A stretch of 64,000 nucleotides of DNA. Source: Macrothele yani. Lineage: Eukaryota; Arthropoda; Arachnida; Araneae; Macrothelidae. Of the stretch, positions 31,901 to 41,739 are shown one piece after another (position 1 is the stretch's first letter; every line of letters begins with the position of its first letter). Position numbers and translations under genes: made by a program. The DNA lies in contig CM077011.1 of NCBI GenBank assembly GCA_039090855.1, forward strand, positions 17,795,001-17,859,000. The letters run 5' to 3'. The notes below the pieces were generated by a model that was not told the origin of the DNA, did not search any database, and worked only from the letters and a program-made list of their open reading frames with translations.

Positions 31901-32135
31901 CATACTGCCAGAAGGACAGATCATCGATGGACAGCCAAAATTTTAGATTGGATTCCAAAGGACAGGAAAAAGACCCAGAAGAAGACCACATGGGAGATGG
32001 GTGGATGAAATTCGAAAGTATGCAGGGGTGACATGGAGGAGACTGGCACAAGACAGACCGTTGTGGAGGAAACTTGGGGAGACCTTCGTCCAGCAGTGGA
32101 TTGATAATGGTTGACAATGATGATGATGATGATAG
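28930..32135 (+). mobile_element. RTE-type LINE, nearly full length
   Basis: A 5' leader of about 200 bp precedes a single long reading frame with endonuclease and reverse transcriptase. The 3' end closes with a short (TGA/ATG)n tail at 32113-32135, typical of RTE elements, which lack poly-A. Two truncated relatives lie at 1-800 and 4051-5135. The exact 5' border is uncertain because I could not find a target-site duplication. Confidence 0.88.
29153..32114 (+). pseudogene. RTE-type endonuclease/reverse transcriptase with three homopolymer frameshifts
   Basis: The protein would nick target DNA and copy the element RNA into it. The APE-type endonuclease (about residues 45-290) shows ATYNGRSL, GLSEVR, QTYAPT, IIMGDFNAKIG (29700-29732), SEIDFIMC and GSDHRLVR (29978-30001). 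The reverse transcriptase shows NYRPISLLSVVYKIFTKV, QAGFRSGYSTIDHI, AFIDYEKAFDS (31050-31080, first catalytic Asp), RQGDTISPKLF, RFADDVVIFA (31346-31375, catalytic Asp pair) and a C-terminal YGAETWTLTKRDIQR region. ATG at 29153 gives the longest frame. The frame changes at an A run (30487-30491), a G run (31222-31224) and an A run (31967-31971). The truncated copies have one A fewer in the two A runs, so each change is a single base. It ends near QQWIDNG. Confidence 0.92.
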
Positions 32136-32267
32136 CTTCACGTAATATTGCATTTCTGCCCAGGTATTAAAAATATAGTCTTGGGTTCTTCATCTCAAAG
32201 ACTACAGTCGTGTGACGATTATATATATATTACGATAATACAACGTATTTTGTCACAAATATTTATT

Positions 32268-32315
32268 TCTTCAAGCCGACCATGGTTTCGCTGAGTACTC
32301 ATCTAGCTATCCTTT
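32268..32315 (-). ncRNA. Hammerhead-ribozyme-like motif, left Penelope flank (degenerate)
   Basis: On the minus strand the core CTAGATGA (CUGAUGA with one extra base) is followed by a short helix II, GAAA, the minimal helix III CC-AT-GG, a GGTC cleavage site and GGCTTGAA as the helix I strand. The GAAA and GTC elements are intact and the first core box is damaged. Minimal type I hammerheads with one- or two-pair helix III are known from Penelope-like terminal repeats. Confidence 0.6.
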
Positions 32316-32318
32316 GGT

Positions 32319-33482
32319 GTGGTATCTATGTTCACCAATGTTCCAGTAAAAGGAGCATTGGAATCCCTAAAATCAAGTCCTATAGAGCATCATTACAGCC
32401 AACCTGAAGTAGAAGAAATAACAAGATTAACGGACATTTGCATAAAACAAAACAGTTTTACTTTTCGTGGAACGTTTTATGAACAAACGGAAGGTCTAGC
32501 CATGGGCAGTCCACTGTCATGTGAAATCTACATGCGTCGATTTGAAGAAAAACTTTTCAAACTCGTGAAATTTGACTTATGGATACGATATGTAGACGAT
32601 ACTTTCGTTATATGGATAGGAAAGCATTATGAAATTCCGGAATTATTCAAACTTATAAATTCCATTGATGGTCACTTTCAATTCAGCTATGAAACTGAAA
32701 ATCACGGATGCCTATCATTCCTTGACGTCCTAGTAAATCGTTCAAATGGATCTCTCGCAACCACAATTTATTGGAAGCCTTTAGCTGTTTTCTCACCTCC
32801 ACATGCCAAGTCCAATCACACTTGGCGACAAAAACTCAGCGCCAGTTGCGAATATCGCGCGATACATATATGTTCAGATAAAGACAGTTTGGAAAAAAAA
32901 CCTTTATCCCCTTAAACGTGTTGCAGTACAGCGAATATACAACCCTTCCATTATAGAAAAGGCTCTAAAAAAATTCCGGAAACCGAAGCCTATCTCCAAG
33001 TTAGCTCCTGCGATGCTCCATTGGGAAATAATTTTGCCATTATTCCATTTTCCTGTGGCATTGCCTTCAAATTTTCAAAAATTCTCAAAACCTTTAATTT
33101 TAAGGTGATTTTTAAACCCATAAACAAAATGAGATTTTTAGGGCCAAATGACTATGTTGAAGACAAAAACTCGTGGAGAATTTATCAAATTCCATGTAAA
33201 TGTGGCGCTTCGTACATAGGACAGACCCGTAGAGCCTTGCGTTTTCGATTGAAGGAGCACAAGACCTACATTCGGAATTGTGACCTAAAGAAGTCATCGA
33301 TGGCTAAACACTGTTACGAAAAGGACCCGACATTTCTCTTTGAAGAAGCAAAACTAATTGACAAGTCAGATTCAACCACCAACTTGATATTTTGGAAGCT
33401 TTCCATGTATATCAGAAATTTTCGCAACTTGTTAATGACATGGCATCCACGCCTTTTCTATCAAGCTCGTGGAAGCATCTAA
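32319..33482 (+). pseudogene. Penelope-like reverse transcriptase with GIY-YIG endonuclease
   Basis: The first part reads MFTNVPVKGALESLK, then YEQTEGLAMGSPLSCEIY (RT motif B, about 32480-32530), then LWIRYVDDTFVIW (motif C with the catalytic Asp pair, 32578-32616) and CLSFLDVLVNR. The frame changes near 32880 and again near 33020. The last part (33121-33480) is a GIY-YIG nuclease domain: RIYQIPCKCGASYIGQTRR (33178-33231), RFRLKEHK and AKHCYEKDP. This RT plus C-terminal GIY-YIG order defines endonuclease-positive Penelope-like elements. The N-terminal third of the RT is missing, as the terminal repeat joins directly to the RT core. Confidence 0.9.
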
Positions 33483-33545
33483 CCAAAACACGTGAATGTA
33501 AACACCATTTATGATGTCACATACAATTTGAATATTTATGTGGCA

Positions 33546-33600
33546 TTCGTCCTGATGAAGCTAGGTCAATACCCAGCAAAACCAAGGTGAGCTTGAAAAA
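33546..33600 (+). ncRNA. Hammerhead-ribozyme-like motif, right Penelope flank (degenerate)
   Basis: TTCGTC precedes an intact CTGATGA (33552-33558). Helix II forms from GCTAGG and CCCAGC, then comes AAAA (GAAA with G changed), CC-AA-GG, then TG in place of TC at the cleavage position, and AGCTTGAA. The pairing partners TTC/GAA of helix I are kept. Two core changes make it predictably inactive. Confidence 0.6.
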
Positions 33601-33635
33601 ATAAATATTTGTGACAAATACGTTGTGTTATCTTA

Positions 33636-34986
33636 ATATATATATAATCTTGGGGTTGGGCAATTTCAGAAAATATTAACGCGCTGTGCTTATGTTAGCC
33701 TACCAATTAAGCGTGACATTACTATTTTCTATTTTGATAGAAAATAAAAATAATAATGTCACACTTTTAGTCATGCACAAGACATTAATTACAAGGGCCA
33801 AGGGCATTTTAACGGTTTTTAATCTGCCGATCTCTTATTCATAACGTGTACTTAACATGTCAAGTTAGTAAAACTGCACTTTTACTTAGGCGCCAAGCAT
33901 TGCTTAATATGTCCTAAGCGTCTACCATGTCCTAAGCCTAAGGCGTTATATGGAAGGGAATCTATGGCTTCCTTCTATTAAATATGTTAATAATATTGCG
34001 CTTTTACTTTGGTACCTAAGTAAAAGCGCAATATTATTAACTTGAATTTTTATGTAAACCTTATGCATACGGGATTGGCGGATTAAAAGCTGTTAAGAAG
34101 GCGTAGGTCCAGGACCTTAAAATTAATATTTTGGTGTCTGAATAAAAGTGCAAGATTCACTGCTCAAAAAGCCGCAATGAGGTCACGTGTATGTTGCCAA
34201 AGCAAATATTTAGATCACACAATGTCTCTGGAATTTCCCGTCCGAAAAAATAAAATATAAAAACTCCACCTTACCATCCTACTGCGAACATGACACTAGT
34301 CGTGATCTACTTCGTCTATTTCACCGAATACCGTTGTTTTAAAAATCAGAGTCACCGCAATTTATTCCACAAATGAAAGTGCAATTTTCATTTGACACTC
34401 TAATAAAATTCAACATAGCCAGTTTCCTTTTAGTATAATCGCTTTTTCTTATGTCGATGGAGTTTCTAATTCAATTCTAATTTTATAAGTTAAAATAGTA
34501 CTTGTTGTGCAAGTCAGATTTCCCGTTATGTAGGTTAAATTGGCGAGAAACTGCAATTTTTATACGATCCTTAACGCTTTTATGGACAGTTGTCTGGTGG
34601 CTAGGTTTCCGGTGACTATTTGCCCCAAACTCCCTGAGAATAGCTTCCTTGAACTCCTTTGGTGTCTCAATATCGCGAGAACTGTTGACAGTGCCGTTTT
34701 ATTCAAGAAAATCAAGAAAAATTGTACCTATGGCTTCCTAGAAAATGGAGCATCACTTTTGTTATTAACGCTATATTTTTAACTTCTTAGACATAGGCGA
34801 CGTTTCGTGCCACCATTTCCTAGACTGCGCTTTTGTCTCTGAGCCACAAAGGGTTGCCAATGGTTTAATCTCCAGTATCTACAGTTGAAGATATACGATA
34901 GACGTTCAGAAAGTTCTAAGCCAGACCTTGAAGCTGTGACAGACGGATGACGCAGGTATTATAAATCATTGCATCATCTTTCAGGT
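33636..34986. other. AT-rich stretch with strong hairpins, no recognised gene
   Basis: 33711-33764 holds an imperfect hairpin (GTGACATTACTATTTTCTAT against ATAGAAAATAAAAATAATAA then TGTCAC). 33986-34041 is a perfect 24-bp-stem hairpin. The TTTTACTTxGGYRCC phrase repeats at 33880 and 34003. An 80-codon frame at 34540-34782 and its opposite strand show nothing I can assign. Confidence 0.6.
33986..34041. other. Perfect hairpin, 24-bp arms, 8-nt loop
   Basis: The left arm GTTAATAATATTGCGC followed by TTTTACTT and the right arm AAGTAAAA followed by GCGCAATATTATTAAC are exact reverse complements around TGGTACCT. Confidence 0.97.
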
Positions 34987-35427
34987 ATATAACAGCCACG
35001 CCACGTCGCTGTGTCAGTATTTGAGAAGGCGCCACAGTACATTGAAGTCTGTAAGTGGACAATGGAAGAGCGACAGATGAAACTGTGATTAAATTTTTGC
35101 AGAAGGAAGGTAAAATGCCACGCATTATTCATGAAAGTATGGTCCGTATGTACGTCGATGGTGCACCTTCATATGACACAGTCAAATAATAGGCTTCTCG
35201 CTTTATAAATGGAAGAGATTCATTGGAAAACGACCGCCGCATGTGACACTCAGGGCAGGTTACCGCAGATGAGTTGAACCAGAAAGTATGGGCCCTGTTA
35301 ATGTCAAACCGGTGAATTCGTGTCTTGCATATTTCTGAGGTGCTGAAGTACCAGAAGTGTTTGAACCATTTTGCGTAAGATGTTAGGGATGTCAAAGAGG
35401 TTTGCCAGACAAGTTTCTCGAATGTTG

Positions 35428-35775
35428 AGACCTAAGATAAAGAATGATCGTGTTGAAGACCTGAGATAAAGAATGATCGTGTTAAAGACCTGAGATAAAG
35501 AATGATCGTATTGAAGACCTGAGATAAAGAATGATCGTGTTGAAGACCTGAGATAAAGAATGATCGTGTTGAAGACCTGAGATAAAGAATGATCGTGTTG
35601 AAGACCTAAGATAAAGAATGATCGTGTTGAAGACCTGAGATAAAGAATGATCGTGTTGAAGACTTGATATAAAGAATGATCGTGTTGAAGACCTGAGATA
35701 AAGAATGATCGTGTTGAAGACCTGAGATAAAGAATGTTCGTGTTGAAGACCTGAGACAATGAATGATCGTGTTGA
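35428..35775. repeat. 29-bp minisatellite, twelve copies
   Basis: The unit is GACCTGAGATAAAGAATG followed by ATCGTGTTGAA. Copies differ by single substitutions. The two flanking mariner segments show that the unit was copied from the transposase sequence KIKNDRVE. Confidence 0.97.
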
Positions 35776-35807
35776 AGCAAGTCAGGTTCAACTTGACCAT
35801 ATTAATG

Positions 35808-35851
35808 GCGATCCAGATGATCTCTGCTTCTGCAGAGATCATCTGGATCGC
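35808..35851. other. Perfect hairpin, 19-bp arms, 6-nt loop, at the mariner breakpoint
   Basis: GCGATCCAGATGATCTCTG and CAGAGATCATCTGGATCGC flank CTTCTG. The left arm is mariner coding sequence (GDPDDL region), and the right arm is its exact inverted copy. Confidence 0.97.
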
Positions 35852-35989
35852 GGTTGATCAGATGTGGCTTCACTATTGAGACGCTAATACTAAACAAGAG
35901 AGCATGAAGTGGAAGATCATGGATCACCACCACGAAAAACACAACCATCTGCAGGGAAAATTATGCCCACCATTTTTTAGGAATACGCG

Positions 35990-36957
35990 TTAGGACTCCC
36001 ATTTACCCCGCATAACAGCAGCCACTCGGCGAGTCATCAATTCTATGAGGTGGTGATAGGTATTCCGGGGTATCTGATACCGTAATGCCAACAGCAGGTC
36101 CTTAAGTCCCCGTACATTTCGGGGTGGTGATGATTTGGCGCGAACCCGCTTTTCCAAGTGGAACCACAAAAGTTTGATTGGGTTCATGTCAGATAAATCT
36201 GGAGGCCAAGGCATTAACAGAAAGTGACCACCATGTTCATCGAATCACTCCTTGAGGATTCGGGCAATGTGGCATGGCGCGTTATCCTGTTGGTAATGGC
36301 CATCACCAGCACGGAACACAGTTGCCATGAATAGCTGAACTTCGTCCGCAACGATGTTCACATATATGGCAGCCGTCCCGAATAGCATTGCAATCAGACA
36401 CGCCCTTCTGCATTTAACTATTGGAATAATGGGGCATAAAGTGTCCCAAGAAAACATCTCCCACAGCAAAACACGGCTGTCGCCGCACTGTGTCAGCCCA
36501 ACAGCGCACTCAGGTGCCATAGACTCAGTTGATAATCGGCGTAACCTCGCACGGCCGTCTACGTGATGCACCAGGAATCTGGATTCGTCAGACCAGGCCA
36601 CTTTCTTCCAATCATCCACGGTCCAATCTCGATGTCCTTGGTTCTTTTTCATGCGTTGTTGGAGATGACGTGCAGTGAGCATGGGAACTTGGCTTGTTCT
36701 TCGGCTACGCAGGCCCATGCGCAGAAGGCTGTGATGAACTGTGTGCTGTAACACATTGCCCTGATCACCACGTTTGTAGCTGCGGGTGATTTGTCGCACT
36801 GTGGCCCTCCGGTCGCTGCAAACAATACGTGACAGTCTCCGCTCCCCTCTGGCATCAGTGAGCTGAGGATGACACACAGCTGGACGACGGCTCATCGTTT
36901 GACCATCTGTGCACCACTTTTGATACGTACTCACTACAGCAGCACTCAGTTCAAAGT
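35990..36957 (-). pseudogene. Tc1-like transposase D, N-terminally truncated
   Basis: The minus strand reads STYQKWCTDGQTMSRRPAVC, TVRQITRSYKRGDQGNV, HRDWTVDDWKKVAWSDESRF (first catalytic Asp), a VHHVDGRARLRR block, YQQDNAPCHIARILKE and a stop (second Asp). In the next frame follow MPWPPDLSDMNPIKLLWFHL and a C-terminus ending VAAVMRGKWES. The position of the catalytic Glu (NPIE) reads Lys (NPIK). The first helix-turn-helix is missing because the sequence is cut at about 36957 by the oppositely oriented fragment E. A short direct duplicate of its 36375-36425 segment lies at 37412-37462. Confidence 0.88.
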
Positions 36958-37330
36958 TACGTTAATGAGGCCCTGCAACCTGTTGCCCAACCTTTTCTGA
37001 GAGCACATTCCGCTGTGATTTTCCAACAGGATAACGCTCGTCCGCATACTGCTGCTGTTTCGAGAGCTGGCTTTCAACGCGATGGCACTCTGCCATGGCC
37101 TGCCACGTCTCTAGGCCTATCGCCGATTGAAAATATGTGGCATGCTGTTGGACGCGCTATCCACACTCCACTCGTACCGCATAATCTGCAGGAACTCCGT
37201 GAGAAGATTCAAGCTGCATGGGATGGCTTATCGTAGGACACCATTAAGAACGTGTACAACCCCATGCCGAGACGTCAGGCATGCTGTGTTAGCAAACATG
37301 GAGGCCGGACCCCATAATGACAGGCATTAC
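36958..37330 (+). pseudogene. Tc1-like transposase E, C-terminal fragment
   Basis: The frame reads VNEALQPVAQPFLRAHSAVI then FQQDNARPHTAAVSRAGFQR (second catalytic Asp), ATSLGLSPIENMWHAVGRAI (catalytic Glu), ELREKIQAAWDGLS, a stop, then MPRRQACCVSKHGG. This is the last third of a different Tc1-like family from fragment D, fused to it head-on. It has one stop and no frameshift before it. Confidence 0.88.
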
Positions 37331-37709
37331 TTATTGGCGTACAGCCCAATAAATCTTGCCATTATCAGTCTGAATGTTTAATAATTTATTGTTCGTAGTA
37401 ACGTTCACCTTCCTCCCGAATAGCACTACAATCCGACACGTCCTTCTGCGTTTAACAATTTTTTTTGACGTAAAGTGTATGTAATAGTTTTATGACTTAT
37501 TAAAGGACTGAGATTTATATATAAATTAAATCACTTCTTATATAAAACTTTCCACGCTCAAAGTATAAGAGTTCAGAATGTAAATCAAATCCATCTGTTC
37601 TAACGATGTAAATAATGATACAGACACAACGTGCTTGTTTCCGAGTCAAACGTCAATAGAGGGCGCTGCCTTGCGACTCCTTACTTTTTTCCTCGCTGTT
37701 TTCGTTTAA
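37331..37709. other. Repeat debris, no gene
   Basis: Contains the 50-bp partial duplicate of Tc1 fragment D at 37412-37462 (CCCGAATAGCACTACAATCC against CCCGAATAGCATTGCAATCA). The rest is unassigned. Confidence 0.5.
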
Positions 37710-38141
37710 GGTGGTTTCACCTGAAAACTCTGCCTTATGTTTCCAATGGTAAAACTTCTTTACATATTTTCTTCGGAATTAATATATTTCCAAGGATGAA
37801 AATTTGCACATCGATAAAACTAACTTTACATGGGATACTTAATGCGTGCTAAAACATAAGCATAATTATATCAAAAATCAATCATTTTTCTTTGAGTAAT
37901 GTTTAGACCTGCAAATAGATGGCGCGACCTGTACATTGATGACGTCAGTAGACAAACAAATGTTGGATTGCTGAATGATGGTTATGTTTAAGCAAGTACT
38001 AAGTATTCCATACTATAACTTAAAGTTAGTTTTACCGATGTGCAAAATTTCATCCTTGGGAATATATTAATTGCGAAGAAAATTAATGTAAGAAAATTTT
38101 ACCATTGGAAACATAAGGCAGAGATTTTAGGTGGAACGACC
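37710..38141. mobile_element. Fold-back MITE with TTAA on both sides
   Basis: Arms of about 150 bp are inverted repeats. The left arm starts GGTGGTTTCACCTG and the right, reverse-complemented, GGTCGTTCCACCTA, and both continue CTCTGCCTTATGTTTCCAAT. TTAA flanks both ends (37706-37709 and 38142-38145), the target site of piggyBac-type transposases. The spacer is about 130 bp and non-coding. It is probably mobilised by a piggyBac-like enzyme, although the ends do not start with the usual CCC. Confidence 0.75.
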
Positions 38142-38329
38142 TTAATGTTACAGTCTAGTATATGATCTAGTTCAGCTTTGGTTTGCCATTGTTACATGCT
38201 TGCCGCCACTTGCCATGATATTATGTGAACAACATACGCTTGCGTCAGAGCTAGATATGATTGTCAGATATATAAGGATATCCTATAGGTAGGCACAAAA
38301 GGGCCTGTTCACGAAACGTTTCACGTTTT

Positions 38330-39685
38330 GTTTTTTCAGATTCCAAACAAAACAGCATTTTTAAAAAAGTTAGTAAAATCATGCACTGCATTGATTATGA
38401 TACGCTTTCCAACATACCAGAAATCATTACTCAAGTTATCACTCAAGTTATCACTCAAGTTATGAGGATAATGGCTGTGGAATAAATCTCGGTCTTGTAC
38501 TCTGAACTTTAATCCCATTTCGATGATATTCTACAGAACCGGTTCAGTATACCTCCGAAATAACATGATAAAGTTTTGTCGCAATGCAAGCATTTTCACT
38601 TTAGTTATGATGCATAAGGGCTAAGGGATAGATTCCGCTCTTGTGTCCTAACCTTTGACCCCTTTTTGCCCATTTTCAATAGGATTCGTTGACCCCATTT
38701 CGTCCATTTAATAGGCAGGCCCCTACAACGTACTAACATTTCATCCAGATCGAAGCATTTTTACGTAAGTTATGACGCATAATGGCGATGGAAGTGATTC
38801 CGCTCTTATGTCCTGACCTTTGACCCCATTTCGCCCATTTTCAATAGGGTTTCTCCCCAGGTGGTCCCCTACCATATACTAAAACTTAATCAAAATCGAA
38901 CATTTTTTACTTTAGTTATGACGCATAAGAGCAGTGGAATAGATCCCTCTCCTATGTGCTAACCTTTGACCCCATTTCGTTCACGTTCAAGAGGGTTCCT
39001 TCCCACGTGATCCCCTTCCACATACTAAAAGTTCATCGAAATCGAACGATTTTTACGCGAGTTATTGCGCGGACGAACATACGCACACAAGGCCTGACGT
39101 AATGAAGCAGATGTGAATCGCGACCATCTGCTCGCAAGAGTGTGACGTCATAAAACTTTAATAAGATCCACACACTACGCGTGACGTAATGAGACAGATG
39201 GCGTGTCCGCGCGCCAACATATCAAGCGCGAGATTGTGACATCATAAGATCGTCCCCAGGTGGTCCCCTACCACATAATAAAATTTCATCGAAATCGAAC
39301 CATTTTTACGCACGTTATGACGCATAAAGGCAATGGAATGCATCCCGCTCCTATCTCCTGACCTTTGACCCCGCTTCACCCATTTTCAATAGGGTTCATT
39401 CCCAGGTAGTCCCCTACTATATACTAAAATTTCATCGACATCGAACCATATTTACGTAAGTTATGACGCATAAGGGCAATGGAATGGATCCCGCTCCTAC
39501 GCCGTGACCTTTGACCCCACTTCACCTGTTTTCAACAGGGTTCGTTCCCAGGTGGTCCCGTAGCACGTACTAAAATTTCATCGAAATCGAATCATTTTTA
39601 CGCTAGTTATCGTGCCGACAGGCGGACGGACAAAGCTAGAGCATATACGCTTCTTCAACCTACGGTTGGAAAGCGTAAAAAAGCG
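38330..39685 (-). mobile_element. Modular tandem-repeat element, 150-bp-unit copy
   Basis: One end (38362-38410) reads TAGTAAAATCATGCACTGCA and ATGATACGCTTTCCAACATA. The other end (39615-39685) reads GGCGGACGGACAAAGC then GCTTCTTCAACC, TAC, GGTTGGAAAGC. Between them lie about eight diverged 148-bp units. The anchor ACCTTTGACCCC occurs at 38656, 38817, 38962, 39359 and 39508, with a GC-richer interruption at 39065-39245. Both ends recur, inverted, in the 50.24-50.92 kb copy. Confidence 0.85.
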
Positions 39686-40385
39686 AATACTTTGGTCCCG
39701 ATTTCTCCCATAAGAAAGCATAGATTATGGCGTGTGAAATTTTGATATATGGGCTGTCCCTAACAACTTTAATTAGGGAAAAAACCGATATCATGAATAA
39801 CTTCCAACGCTGATTCGATTTAATCGTTTTATATGATACAACTATTTACAAATTATTTACAGTTGTTTTTCTTCCATGAATACTGATTACATCTCTTTGA
39901 CTCAAATTGATAATACCTTGAAGATTCCGGATAATTTTATATAAAATCCTGTCAATAAAAGACTGACTTCAAACTCACTTCTGACTATCCTTCTGTTGAA
40001 CGGTGTTCACGGCATTTTTTCTGTCTGTTCCTATTAACTGATTAACTTCAGAGCCTGGCTCTCTTCACTATCTGAATTCCTGGAAACGTCCACCACAGAC
40101 ACCCTTTTTCAAAACTCACTTCTTTCACGGGTGATATTGAACTGTCCTTTCTTTACGGTTTCAGTAATTGTTTGCATGGCACTGCACTTGACTTGACGTG
40201 CAAAATAGACAACGGCTCTGAGTCGCAGCGTGACCTATATGAATAGGCCACCCATTTGAATAGATTAATCGGTGACGTCACGCGGAAGACACTAACAGCG
40301 TGCCATCGGCTCACATGTTGGTTCTGCCATCTGGTGACGTGACATTAACAGGTAATTTTTGTTTCTAGAGTTGTGCCACATGGCT
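39686..40385. other. No recognised gene
   Basis: Unassigned AT-rich sequence without motifs or repeats visible to me. Confidence 0.45.
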
Positions 40386-41425
40386 AAGGTGACCTGACGT
40401 CCTCATTTTCAGAGGACAGTCCTCAAATTCAATGCTTCGTCCTCAATTCCGTAAAAACTTATTAAGGACGTTAAATGTTCTCCGCTTCTTACTTTGTGTC
40501 CTCCATTTTTGAAATTTCCTCCAAAAACTGAAATAGGAAAAATGTGGTAAACAAAAGTCGTATAACTCAATTGAATCTACCAAATGCAACCAAATTTAGC
40601 ATCATTTACTTATTTAATTGCAAGAAAACAGACTCATAAAGGCATGGAACTATTTTCTGAAGCGGATGATTTTTTGTCTTGAATTAAGTTAAAAAGCATG
40701 CGATACTAATGAGAGACGTGCCGAAGCATCGAACAAAGTCGTCTCGATAATCGTCGTGTTATTTCGTTTCTATTTTAACTGGATTTAACTAAAACATTTA
40801 TAGGCTAAGGAATAAATCTCATCTTTTTCAGCATCCACTTTCTTGCAATTAAATAAGTAGTTGATGATAAATTTGCTTGCATATGGTAGATTCCACTGAG
40901 TGTTTTGAAACTTCTGTTCAGTACATGTTTCCATTAAACTGTTTCTTCAAATGAAGTTATTGGAATATTCCTTCTTATAAAGATAAAATTACGATATTCC
41001 ATGATTACTGTCCGCTCAGTACATAGGAATTTTCTGGCATCATATATTTTTTTCTTGTGCAGAATCACAATAAAATTTCAGTACAACATCGAAATGTAGC
41101 TTTGTTTGCATGTACTGCCGTCTATGAGTCATATTAACAATTTAACAGAAGTAATACTCTTCATGAGAGTGTTTTATTACCATTTTATGCTTGTTTCACA
41201 TGAAAACCATCCTTCAGATAATAATATATCTTCTGATTTTCCTTGAAACTCGGCAACTATAGTACAGTTCATACCATTCTTTGCTAATTATCAGCTTTAT
41301 CATAATCGTTAAATGTTATCCTGGAGCATGTTCTTATTTTCAAACAAAACTGTCCTCAATTTTACATTGAAATTGAGGACAATATGCCATTTTGTCCTCA
41401 ATTTCGTTCTCAACAATCTGGTCAC
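40386..41425. mobile_element. hAT-like non-autonomous element with inner inverted repeats
   Basis: The left end GGTGACCTGACGTCCTC then TTTCAGAGGACAGTCCTC resembles the GTGACCAGACGTCC-type ends of hAT elements. The right end, reverse-complemented, reads GGTGACCAGATTGTTGAG then ATTGAGGACAAAATGG. An inner inverted pair, 40567-40632 and 40848-40915, shares CTTGCAATTAAATAAGTA and TGGTAGATTC. No transposase was seen. The exact ends and target duplication are unresolved. Confidence 0.55.
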
Positions 41426-41739
41426 CGTACACCTGTCTATCATCCAACGTGCTATAAACATTTAATTTTCAGAGACGTAACTGAATTACCAGGATTCGTC
41501 TCGCTTTGCAAAGGAGACGCTATAGAACAGTCCCTTCTTCAATCTTTTGAAGGGAATTATAGTTTGTTTTAGTGCAAACTTCAGAAAAAAAGAGAAAGAA
41601 AGAAACCTAAACACAAAACGCGCCTTTTTGCTGGTAAAGTAAGATTGTTATTGTATTATACATTTACACTTCACTGCTATCTTTCAATTGATATGCACTT
41701 CACAAGTTCTTACTATTTCAGCAAGTGACGACAATATCC
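41426..41739. other. No recognised gene
   Basis: Unassigned sequence. Confidence 0.4.

Larger units (their letters stand above)
32240..33635 (+). mobile_element. Penelope-like element, 5'-truncated, with inverted terminal flanks
   Basis: The left flank ACAACGTATTTTGTCACAAA (32249) and the right flank (reverse-complemented ACAACGTATTTGTCACAAAT) form an inverted repeat of about 55 bp. It continues through TATTTATTTCTTCAAGC on the left and TATTTATTTTTTCAAGC on the right. Penelope-like elements often carry such terminal repeats in either orientation. The element sits immediately after the RTE LINE. Both flanks also carry hammerhead-like motifs. Confidence 0.85.
34987..35851 (+). pseudogene. mariner-like transposase with an internal 29-bp minisatellite and a hairpin end
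   Basis: The N-terminal block near 35085-35400 reads, across frame changes, KFLQKEGK, HESMVRMYVDGAPSYDTVK and WALLMSN then VLHISEVLK. This is the mariner helix-turn-helix region. RQVSRMLRPKIKNDRVE (about 35408-35455) then enters twelve 29-bp repeats. After the array the frame resumes EASQVQLDHINGDPDDL (35774-35825), the block that normally directly follows in mariners. It then breaks at a perfect 19-bp-stem hairpin (35808-35851). The catalytic domain is missing. Confidence 0.85.

Noticed and set aside
34540..34782. 80-residue open frame
   Set aside because: No recognisable motif on either strand, so it cannot be distinguished from chance or unknown repeat debris.
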